A stretch of 5,716 nucleotides of DNA from Thiohalobacter sp. (GTDB lineage: Bacteria > Pseudomonadota > Gammaproteobacteria > DSM-19610), in contig JALVCM010000031.1 of the NCBI GenBank assembly GCA_027010005.1, positions 1-5,716 of the forward strand, read 5' to 3'. The notes under the pieces are model-generated. The model did no database searches, was not told the origin of the DNA, and worked only from the letters and a program-made list of their open reading frames with translations. Position numbers and translations under genes: made by a program. Positions 1-5,716 of the stretch are shown piece after piece. Positions within the stretch are counted from its first letter, which is position 1. Each line of letters opens with the position of its first letter.

Positions 1-705
1 CTCACAGCGTTCGGCATCAAATACACTGAAGAACAGGTTGAAACGCCGCAGCATTTCCACCAGCCACTGGTGGACCAGGCTTTCCGGCACGATGATGAGT
101 GCACGGTGGGCGCGCTCGGTGAGCAGCTGACGGTGCAGGATCAGTCCCGCTTCGATCGTCTTGCCCAGTCCGACCTCGTCGGCCAGCAGTACCCGTGGTG
201 CATAACGGCCCGAAACTTCATGAGCAATATATAACTGGTGGGGGATAAGGCTGGTACGGCAACCGGTCAGTCCACGCAGGTCCGAATGCGTCAGCCGGTT
301 GAGGTGTTGCAGGGTTTCGTGGCGCAGTTCGAACCACTTGTTCCTGTCGATCTGGCCGTTGAACAACCGCTCGGTCGGGCGGTTGAGCTGCATGAAATTG
401 TTCAGCTGCGACTCGGATATCTGTGCGGGCTGTCCGCTTTCATCACGCCCGCTATAGGTAAACAGGCCGTCGTGTTCCTCGACGCGTTCCACAGTCATGG
501 CGTTGCCGTCTGCGTCAATCACGGTATCACCGGGGACGAACTGAACGCGGGTCAGAGGTGCGGTTTCGCGGGCATAGGTACGGGTTTCGCCCGTGGCCAT
601 GAACAGTACGGTCACGGTGCGGTGCTCCACCGATAATACGGTTCCAAGGCCCATTTGTGTTTCGGCAACGCTGATCCAGCGTTGCCCGGGTATAAATTCC
701 TGCAC
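1..705 (-). CDS. rapA: RNA polymerase-associated protein RapA, N-terminal 235 residues (runs off left edge)
   Basis: RapA (HepA) is a SWI2/SNF2-family ATPase that binds RNA polymerase and recycles it after termination. The visible part covers the N-terminal RNA polymerase-binding region (about residues 1-110, with GQRWIS near the start and GLGTV at 19-23) and the start of the ATPase lobe. The Walker A motif DEVGLGKT is at residues 176-183, preceded by the RTSLIPHQL segment and followed by a motif Ia-type stretch [12 protein letters not shown] at about 203-214. These segments match E. coli RapA closely, with Walker A at nearly the same position. The start is GTG at 705-703: an in-frame TGA lies at 762-760, no ATG lies between, and GAAGGA sits 6 bases upstream. 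The full protein is normally about 950-970 residues, so about three quarters of the gene is missing because of the window edge. It is divergent from efpL. Identity is very secure. Confidence 0.96.
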   Translation of the reverse strand, partial: MQEFIPGQRWISVAETQMGLGTVLSVEHRTVTVLFMATGETRTYARETAPLTRVQFVPGDTVIDADGNAMTVERVEEHDGLFTYSGRDESGQPAQISESQLNNFMQLNRPTERLFNGQIDRNKWFELRHETLQHLNRLTHSDLRGLTGCRTSLIPHQLYIAHEVSGRYAPRVLLADEVGLGKTIEAGLILHRQLLTERAHRALIIVPESLVHQWLVEMLRRFNLFFSVFDAERCE

Positions 706-711
706 GGATAG

Positions 712-717
712 TCCTTC
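712..717 (-). promoter_or_regulatory. Ribosome binding site of rapA
   Basis: Read on the minus strand, GAAGGA lies 6 bases before the GTG at 705-703. It is a good match to the anti-Shine-Dalgarno sequence at normal spacing. It decides the start, because no ATG is available in frame before the upstream stop at 762-760. Confidence 0.7.
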
Positions 718-792
718 AAAGAATCGAGCGGCGCTATGGTAGAGGATATCCGTGGGAATTCATAACCCTGATGAAACGGATTAATTCATTCC

Positions 793-920
793 CATCATTC
801 TGGCGTATGCCAGACAAAAGCGCTTGCGCGTTGAACGCCCGCAGGGCGGCCCGAAGGGCGAGCGAAGCGAGTAATCCAGTGGTTTCAACAGCATGGATAC
901 CGGCATGCACCGGTATGACG
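793..920. repeat. Palindromic REPIN/MITE-like element in the rapA-efpL spacer
   Basis: The first 21 bases (793-813) and the reverse complement of the last 21 (900-920) match at 15 of 21 positions, so the element has imperfect terminal inverted repeats. Each end is also a hairpin: CTGGC-gtat-GCCAG at 800-813 and ATACCGG-catgca-CCGGTAT at 897-916. A second nested pair lies inside (GTTGAA 830-835 with TTCAAC 884-889, extended by TGC 825-827 with GCA 891-893). Two small hairpins form the centre: CGCCC-gca-GGGCG at 836-848 and GCCC-gaa-GGGC at 849-859. The right end resembles short dispersed repeats with a CCGG-stem ending in CGTCAT, which are common in proteobacterial genomes. Two inverted REP-like hairpins around a short core is the REPIN arrangement. 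No clear target duplication is visible, and copy number cannot be judged from one window. Confidence 0.55.
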
Positions 921-1012
921 AATTAAGCGTTTCCCTGAGTACTTTACCCCCACTCACACAGGTTTCCGGGTTAAAATGGGTCATCTACCGGTTACAGCAG
1001 AGTAATTCCCCG

Positions 1013-1576
1013 ATGAAAGCCAATGAAATCAGGAAAGGCATGGTATTCCAGCTGGATGGCAAAAATATCCTGGTGAAACACATCCAGGTGCAGTCCCCGT
1101 CATCACGCAGCGGCAGTACGCTGTACAAGGTGCGTGGACAGGACCTGGTGTCGCGCCAGAAATTCGAGCGCAGCTTCAAGGGTGATGAGTCGGTCGAGCC
1201 GGTGGATATGACCCGGTGTGCGGTACAGATGCTGTATCGCGACGGCGATGGTTGCACTTTCATGGACATCAAGAGTTACGAACAGTACACCTTGCCGGAC
1301 GAGGCACTCGAGGATGAACTGGATTTCCTGAGTGACGGCCTGGAAGGGATTACCGCACTGATTGCCGAAGGTGCTGTGCTGGCGATCGAGTTGCCTGCCA
1401 CGGTGGCGCTGGAAATCTCTGACTGTGCGCCAGGGATGAAGGCTGCATCGTCTTCCGCGCGAACCAAGCCGGCGACGCTCGCCACGGGGCTGATTGTGCA
1501 GGTGCCGGAATACCTGACGCCGGGTGAAGTCATCAAGGTAAACAGTGAGACGCGCGAGTTTATTTCGCGGGCCTAA
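1013..1576 (+). CDS. efpL: Elongation factor P-like protein EfpL (YeiP)
   Basis: This is a 187-residue EF-P paralogue of the YeiP/EfpL family (E. coli protein about 190 residues). In E. coli EfpL binds the ribosome near the E site and relieves stalling at polyproline and some other motifs. Three domains are visible: an N-terminal KOW-like domain (about 1-62), a central OB domain (about 65-128) and a C-terminal EF-P domain (about 132-187) containing [17 protein letters not shown]. The loop that reaches the peptidyl-transferase centre reads [12 protein letters not shown] (28-39), with Arg32 where E. coli EfpL has Arg33 and where ordinary EF-P has a modified Lys or Arg. The start is ATG 1013, because [10 protein letters not shown] matches the family N-terminus; the in-frame ATG at 893 lies in the repeat element. 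No strong Shine-Dalgarno is seen before 1013. It is the first gene of a probable operon, and ygiQ starts 7 bp after its stop. Confidence 0.96.
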   Translation: MKANEIRKGMVFQLDGKNILVKHIQVQSPSSRSGSTLYKVRGQDLVSRQKFERSFKGDESVEPVDMTRCAVQMLYRDGDGCTFMDIKSYEQYTLPDEALEDELDFLSDGLEGITALIAEGAVLAIELPATVALEISDCAPGMKAASSSARTKPATLATGLIVQVPEYLTPGEVIKVNSETREFISRA

Positions 1577-1583
1577 AACCATC

Positions 1584-3749
1584 ATGCAACCCCCCAAATC
1601 CCTGTTTTCCTACCGGCCCTACTGGGCGAAACGCTTTGGCACGGCCCCCTTGTTGCCCTGTACACGCGAAGAGATGGATGATCTCGGCTGGGATGCCTGT
1701 GACATTATCCTGGTGACAGGCGATGCCTATGTCGACCATCCCAGTTTCGGCATGGCCGTCATTGGCCGGGTACTGGAAGCACAGGGCTTCCGTGTCGGTA
1801 TCATCGCCCAGCCGGACTGGACCAGTGCCGATGATTTTGCGCGACTGGGCCGGCCCAATCTTTTCTGGGGTGTCACGGCCGGCAATATGGATTCCATGGT
1901 TAACCGGTATACCTCGGATCGCAAGATACGTTCTGACGATGCCTATACGCCGGGCGGGAAGGGCGGCAGCCGGCCGGATCGTTCCGTGCTGGTGTATGCA
2001 CAGCGTTGCCGCGAGGCCTTTTCCGATGTGCCGCTGGTCATCGGTGGCATCGAGGCCAGCCTGCGACGCATTGCACACTATGACTACTGGTCCGACAAGG
2101 TACGTCGTTCGGTACTGCTGGATGCCAAGGCCGACCTGCTGGTGTACGGGAATGGCGAACGCCAGGTGGTCGAGATTGCCCACCGCCTGGCCGCCGGCGA
2201 ACCCGTCGGGCAGTTGCGCGATATTCGGGGCACGGGATTTGTGGTCAACACATTGCCGGAAGGCTGGACAGAGATCGACTCGCAGGAGATTGATTCACCC
2301 GGCAGGGTTGAGGCGCACCCCGATCCGTATGCTTCTCAGGCGGAAAGCAAAGCCTGCGATGTGGTGGCAGCGGTCGATGGTGAAATCAGTGTTCCTGTCC
2401 TGCGACGCACGAAGATCGATCGTGAACACAGCGTTATTCGTATGCCTTCCTGTGAGGCGGTTAAACAGGATCCGGTGCTGTACGCCCACGCCTCGCGCGT
2501 CATGCATCTGGAAACCAACCCGGGCAATGCGCGTGCCATCGTGCAACGTCACGGCAAGCGTGATGTCTGGCTGAATCCACCACCGATCCCGTTGACCACC
2601 CGGGAGCTTGACCGGGTTTTTGAGCTGCCTTACACGCGGCAGCCGCACGTGATGTATAACAATGCACGTATTCCTGCCTACGAGATGATCCGTTTCTCGG
2701 TCAATATCATGCGCGGTTGTTTCGGGGGGTGTACGTTCTGTTCTATCACCGAGCACGAAGGGCGCATTATCCAGAACCGCTCGGAAGACTCCATCGTGCG
2801 GGAAATCGAGACTATCCGCGATACCGTGCCCGGTTTTACCGGGATCATTTCCGATGTCGGCGGCCCGACGGCCAATATGTACCGGCTGGCCTGCAAGAGC
2901 CCGAAGATCGAGGCGGCGTGCCGCAAGCCCTCCTGCGTATATCCCGGCATCTGTTCCAACCTTAAAACGGACCATGCACCGCTGGTCAGGTTGTACCGGC
3001 GTGTGCGTGAATTACCGGGGATCAAGAAAGTGCTGGTGGCGTCCGGCCTGCGTTACGACCTGGCCGTGAAGTCCCCGGAGTACGTCAGGGAGCTTGTCAC
3101 GCACCATGTCGGGGGTTACCTGAAGATTGCACCGGAGCATACCGAAGCAGGCCCCCTGTCGAAAATGATGAAGCCCGGCATGGGAGCATATGACACGTTC
3201 AAGGCGATGTTCGAGAAATACACCCGGGAAGCGGGCAAAAAGCAGTACCTGATTCCTTATTTCATCGCCGCACATCCCGGTACGACCGATGAAGATATGA
3301 TGCACCTCGCCCTGTGGCTGAAGCACAATGATTTTCGTGCCGACCAGGTACAGACATTCCTGCCATCACCCATGGCCACGGCGACAGCCATGTATCATTC
3401 CGGTAAAAACCCGCTGCGCCGGGTGCGCCGACACAGTGAAACGGTGCCGGTCCCCAAGGGCTTGCGCATGCGTCGTTTACACAAGGCTTTCCTGCGTTAT
3501 CATGATGCCAACAACTGGCCCTTGCTGCGCGATGCCCTGAAACGGATGGGTCGTGCCGACCTGATCGGTAATGGCAAGAAGCACCTCATACCGGCCTGGC
3601 AGCCGCGTGGCACCGGTGAGGCACAGGAAGGGCGGCGGGGGAAGGCCGTGAGGGGCAAGGCATTCCGTACTCAGCATACCGGGTTGCCGGATGCTCGCGG
3701 AAATGCCGGCAGAAAAAGTCGAAGGAACAGGGGAGGGAGCACCCGATAA
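1584..3749 (+). CDS. ygiQ: Radical SAM protein YgiQ (UPF0313 family)
   Basis: This 721-residue protein aligns along its length with E. coli YgiQ (about 739 residues), whose reaction and substrate are not established. The N-terminal domain (about 1-255) contains [16 protein letters not shown] and [10 protein letters not shown] variable linker (about 255-285) leads to the radical SAM domain. That domain has the CxxxCxxC motif at Cys379, Cys383 and Cys386 ([17 protein letters not shown]), which should ligate a 4Fe-4S cluster that cleaves S-adenosylmethionine. A second cysteine set, Cys437, Cys446, Cys451 and Cys457, follows. The C-terminal DUF3362-type region ends near residue 675. A basic tail (676-721) holds 13 Arg/Lys and 3 acidic residues. 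ATG 1584 is chosen because it gives a family-like N-terminus; GTG 1545 would add 13 residues and overlap efpL. The stop TAA shares its last A with the kinase ATG. Expected to be cytoplasmic; no signal peptide is seen. Confidence 0.95.
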   Translation: MQPPKSLFSYRPYWAKRFGTAPLLPCTREEMDDLGWDACDIILVTGDAYVDHPSFGMAVIGRVLEAQGFRVGIIAQPDWTSADDFARLGRPNLFWGVTAGNMDSMVNRYTSDRKIRSDDAYTPGGKGGSRPDRSVLVYAQRCREAFSDVPLVIGGIEASLRRIAHYDYWSDKVRRSVLLDAKADLLVYGNGERQVVEIAHRLAAGEPVGQLRDIRGTGFVVNTLPEGWTEIDSQEIDSPGRVEAHPDPYASQAESKACDVVAAVDGEISVPVLRRTKIDREHSVIRMPSCEAVKQDPVLYAHASRVMHLETNPGNARAIVQRHGKRDVWLNPPPIPLTTRELDRVFELPYTRQPHVMYNNARIPAYEMIRFSVNIMRGCFGGCTFCSITEHEGRIIQNRSEDSIVREIETIRDTVPGFTGIISDVGGPTANMYRLACKSPKIEAACRKPSCVYPGICSNLKTDHAPLVRLYRRVRELPGIKKVLVASGLRYDLAVKSPEYVRELVTHHVGGYLKIAPEHTEAGPLSKMMKPGMGAYDTFKAMFEKYTREAGKKQYLIPYFIAAHPGTTDEDMMHLALWLKHNDFRADQVQTFLPSPMATATAMYHSGKNPLRRVRRHSETVPVPKGLRMRRLHKAFLRYHDANNWPLLRDALKRMGRADLIGNGKKHLIPAWQPRGTGEAQEGRRGKAVRGKAFRTQHTGLPDARGNAGRKSRRNRGGSTR
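3731..3739 (+). promoter_or_regulatory. Ribosome binding site of the histidine kinase, inside the end of ygiQ
   Basis: GGGAGGGAG ends 9 bases before ATG 3749. It lies within the last codons of ygiQ. Together with the TAATG stop/start overlap this points to translational coupling of the kinase to ygiQ, and it supports the ATG at 3749 as the real start. Confidence 0.6.
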
Positions 3750-5308
3750 TGACTACACCCGGGGTTTTCAGACGTAACTTCTTGCGCCTGATACTTGCAG
3801 CGTGGTTGTTACCGCCGGTCATTGGCCTGGGCTTTATTCTTTTTATCAAGGTACTTACCCCGCAACAGCTGCTGGGTATTCTGCTTACCCCGACTGAACC
3901 CTTCTACATCGTGGGCTGGCTTGCATTTGCTGTCTGGTACTTCCCCCGCTATATCCAGCCGGTCTGTGACCATGTTTCGTCTGCTACAGGGGCCTCCCCC
4001 GCGCTGGCGCTGGACAGAATGCGGCGTTTCCCGCTGTATTTCTGGAGTATATTTCTCGTCTACCTGGCACTGGCACCGGGTTCGGTTATCCTCAGTGCCG
4101 AGTTCTATACGGATTACGTTGCCCAGCCTGTCGACTGGTTCCGGATACATCTCGTTGCGCTGATTGTTTCCATCATTGTCGGGCTGCCGATTTTTTTCCT
4201 GATCCTGGACCTGTTCGGGCGTGCCCTGGGGAACCTGGAGCTTGCCCGGCCACATGTTTCTATCCGGACAAAGATATTCCTGGTCGGCGCACTGGTGCCA
4301 TTGTTGATCGATACCATGCTGGTCCAGTATTACTGGACCCGGACCGGGTTTTTTACCTTTGAGACTTTCCTGGTATGGCTGGTACTCGAATTGCTTGCTG
4401 TCGCCGGCAGCCTGGTTTTTGTACACAGTTTTGCCCAGTCACTCGCACCCCTGAGCCGAATGGTTGAGGGTAAGGCCCCCGTTGACAGCCTCAACCCCTC
4501 CGAGCTGTTGCCCCTGTCGACCGATGAGCTGGGTGTGCTGGCCAGTGGCTACCGGAAATTACTGAAGGAGCTCCAGCTGATCCGGGGTAATCTGGAAGTC
4601 CGGGTAGATGAGCGCACGGCAGAACTGAGGGCCAGTAACCAGGAACTGGAATCATTCAGTTATTCAGTATCCCATGACCTGAGAGGGCCGTTACGGGCAA
4701 TTGATGGTTATAGCCTGGCGCTGCTTGAAGACTGCGCAGGCAAGCTGGATTCTGATTGTATCGAACATCTCGACCGTATCCGTTACAACGCCCAGCGAAT
4801 GGGAGAGTTGATCGATGATCTTCTGAACCTGTCAAGGCTCGGTCGTGAGAAGATTAACCCGGAAAATTTTGATATGAAGCGCCTTGTTGAGGATGTCATG
4901 CACAACCTTGAAGGGCAGTACCCCGGCCGCAAGATTGATCTTGAAATTCATGTCGCCGGACCGGTGAAAGGCGACAGGAAGCTGCTACGTATTGTGCTTG
5001 AGAACCTGCTGGGTAACGCGCTCAAATACAGTAGCAACGAAGAAACGGCAAGGATCACTTTTTCGGGGCACAACGAAGGTGACGAATCTGTGTATTTTGT
5101 CCGTGATAATGGTGCGGGATTCGACATGGCACATTCAGAAAAGCTTTTCAGGGCTTTTCAACGCCTGCATCCTTCGGGGGAATATGAAGGAACAGGTATA
5201 GGACTGGCAATTGTTTCACGTATTATCCAGCGACACGGGGGGCGTGTCTGGGCTGAGGGTGAAGTCAACCGGGGTGCAACCTTCTATTTTGCCTTGCCGG
5301 ATGCCTGA
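3749..5308 (+). CDS. Six-transmembrane sensor histidine kinase (HAMP-HisKA-HATPase_c)
   Basis: This 519-residue protein is an inner-membrane sensor kinase. Six hydrophobic segments are visible at about 11-34, 51-70, 94-117, 130-156, 173-195 and 203-228, joined by short loops, so there is no large extracytoplasmic sensor domain. A HAMP-like segment follows (about 229-275, with APLSRM and [13 protein letters not shown]), then a coiled coil to about 300. The HisKA H-box is [13 protein letters not shown] with phospho-acceptor His309. The ATPase domain has the N-box [11 protein letters not shown] (Asn423), G1 box DNGAGFD (453-459), a [10 protein letters not shown]-box region and G2 box GTGIGLAIV (481-489). 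All catalytic motifs are intact. The H-box style is that of phytochrome-like and PAS-sensor kinases, but no PAS or GAF domain is present. No receiver domain or response regulator gene is visible, so it appears orphan in this window. Signal and partner are unknown. Its 3' end overlaps greB on the other strand by 25 bp. Confidence 0.93.
   Translation: MTTPGVFRRNFLRLILAAWLLPPVIGLGFILFIKVLTPQQLLGILLTPTEPFYIVGWLAFAVWYFPRYIQPVCDHVSSATGASPALALDRMRRFPLYFWSIFLVYLALAPGSVILSAEFYTDYVAQPVDWFRIHLVALIVSIIVGLPIFFLILDLFGRALGNLELARPHVSIRTKIFLVGALVPLLIDTMLVQYYWTRTGFFTFETFLVWLVLELLAVAGSLVFVHSFAQSLAPLSRMVEGKAPVDSLNPSELLPLSTDELGVLASGYRKLLKELQLIRGNLEVRVDERTAELRASNQELESFSYSVSHDLRGPLRAIDGYSLALLEDCAGKLDSDCIEHLDRIRYNAQRMGELIDDLLNLSRLGREKINPENFDMKRLVEDVMHNLEGQYPGRKIDLEIHVAGPVKGDRKLLRIVLENLLGNALKYSSNEETARITFSGHNEGDESVYFVRDNGAGFDMAHSEKLFRAFQRLHPSGEYEGTGIGLAIVSRIIQRHGGRVWAEGEVNRGATFYFALPDA
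5284..5308. other. Tail-to-tail overlap of the kinase gene and greB
   Basis: The kinase stop TGA is at 5306-5308 on the plus strand and the greB stop TAG is at 5286-5284 on the minus strand, so 25 bp code on both strands. The kinase contributes its conserved final strand (TFYFALP) here, while greB contributes only a non-conserved tail. There is no intergenic room for a separate terminator, so transcripts from both sides must end inside the opposing gene. Confidence 0.85.
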
Positions 5309-5716
5309 TCATTATCCGGTGCGGAATAGCTGACCTCCAGCACCAGGTAGCCGGAATCCTGCAAGCCGAGGCGCAGCGTTACCTCATCGTCTACAGTTTT
5401 CTTCATGAGCGCCCGCGCCATGGGTGAATCCATGCTGATCCAGCCTTTGGCCGGGTCAAATTCATCGGGACCGACAATGCGGTAGGTGACTTCTTCCCCC
5501 TCGTCATTCTCCAGGGTCACCCATGCGCCGAAAAAGATGCGTTCCCGGTCAGCCGGCGGGTCGGACACCACCTTCAATTCCGGCAGCCGCTTTTGCAGGT
5601 AACGGATGCGCCGGTCGATTTCGCGCAGTTCCTTTTTCCGGTAGATGTATTCGGCATTCTCGGACCGGTCACCCTCGGCCGCGGCAGCCGACAGGGCTTT
5701 GGTCACTCCGGTACGG
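5284..5716 (-). CDS. greB: Transcription elongation factor GreB (5' end beyond the window)
   Basis: GreB inserts its coiled coil into the secondary channel of backtracked RNA polymerase and stimulates cleavage of the displaced RNA 3' end. The last 143 codons are present. The frame stays open to the right edge, and alignment with E. coli GreB (158 residues) places the first visible codon near residue 26, so the GTG at 5706-5704 is an internal valine, not the start. The coiled-coil tip GDRSENAEY keeps both acidic residues (Asp at 5670-5668, Glu at 5661-5659) that correspond to E. coli Asp41 and Glu44 and help coordinate the catalytic magnesium. The FKBP-like C-terminal domain contains FFGAWV, RIVG and [11 protein letters not shown]. 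The segment from GDRSEN through FFGAWV and RIVG favours GreB over GreA. After the conserved fold there is an extra polar tail of about 12 residues ending in QASGKAK, most of it encoded within the overlap with the kinase gene. Confidence 0.95.
   Translation of the reverse strand, partial: RTGVTKALSAAAAEGDRSENAEYIYRKKELREIDRRIRYLQKRLPELKVVSDPPADRERIFFGAWVTLENDEGEEVTYRIVGPDEFDPAKGWISMDSPMARALMKKTVDDEVTLRLGLQDSGYLVLEVSYSAPDNDQASGKAK

Larger units (their letters stand above)
706..1012. other. Divergent intergenic region between rapA and efpL
   Basis: This 307-bp spacer carries no convincing gene. Reading frames that cross it, including one opening at ATG 893 in frame with efpL, pass through a palindromic repeat-like element (793-920) and resemble no protein family. 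The element leaves about 87 bp upstream of rapA and about 92 bp upstream of efpL for promoters. On the efpL side TAAAAT at 972-977 resembles a -10 hexamer, but no good -35 lies at the right distance. On the rapA side no convincing sigma-70 pair was found. AATTCAT occurs twice (757-763 and 783-789), which may be chance. No tRNA, riboswitch or U-tract terminator was recognised. Confidence 0.6.

Noticed and set aside
238..636. Plus-strand open frame of 132 codons
   Set aside because: It lies entirely antisense to rapA, whose product is clearly recognisable, and resembles no known family.
753..794. Inverted repeat TGGGAAT...ATTCCCA near the rapA promoter region
   Set aside because: The arms are 7 bp apart by 28 bases and do not extend; this is within chance expectation and no operator family is recognised.
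780..926. ATTAA at 780-784 and 922-926 as a target-site duplication of the palindromic element
   Set aside because: The left copy is not adjacent to the element's left end, and a 5-base AT-rich match is not significant.
893..1012. N-terminal extension of EfpL from ATG 893 (40 extra residues)
   Set aside because: The extension is translated from the right hairpin of the palindromic element and matches no EF-P family N-terminus; ATG 1013 gives the expected [10 protein letters not shown] start.
1545..1583. GTG 1545 as the start of ygiQ, with AAGG just upstream
   Set aside because: It would overlap efpL by 32 bp and add 13 residues without family resemblance. ATG 1584 fits the homologous N-terminus, although its own Shine-Dalgarno is weak.
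2295..2975. Long minus-strand open frame within ygiQ, and similar frames opposite the kinase gene
   Set aside because: These are codon-bias shadows of well-identified plus-strand genes and show no recognisable protein motifs.
5297..5319. Hairpin CCGGAT...ATCCGG at the kinase/greB junction as an intrinsic terminator
   Set aside because: The stem is only 6 bp with an 11-base loop, and no U-tract follows on either strand.

Overview
The window looks like a chromosomal core region of a gammaproteobacterium. RapA, EfpL (YeiP), YgiQ and GreB are all readily matched to their Escherichia coli counterparts from memory, and base composition is moderately GC-rich throughout. The sequence does not fix a genus, and no phage, plasmid or transposase gene is visible.

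Layout: (1) Positions 1-705, minus strand, hold the first 235 codons of rapA, the SWI2/SNF2-type ATPase that recycles RNA polymerase; the gene runs off the left edge. (2) Positions 706-1012 are the divergent spacer between rapA and efpL. Its middle (about 793-920) is a compact palindromic element with imperfect inverted ends that are themselves hairpins, resembling a REPIN or small MITE. It leaves about 90 bp on each side for the two promoters. (3) Positions 1013-5308, plus strand, are a probable operon of efpL (EF-P-like translation factor), ygiQ (radical SAM protein of unknown function) and a six-transmembrane histidine kinase. The spacing is 7 bp between the first two genes and a 1-base TAATG overlap between the last two. 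(4) Positions 5284-5716, minus strand, hold greB without its first 25 or so codons. It converges on the kinase gene and overlaps it tail to tail by 25 bp.

Functionally, three of the five genes act on stalled gene-expression machines: RapA on post-termination RNA polymerase, GreB on backtracked RNA polymerase, and EfpL on ribosomes stalled at proline-rich motifs. YgiQ has no established reaction. The kinase has no response regulator within the window and no large extracytoplasmic domain. No complete novel system is visible. The points most worth following are the EfpL-radical SAM-kinase operon, a second conserved cysteine set in YgiQ, and the palindromic element in the rapA-efpL spacer.
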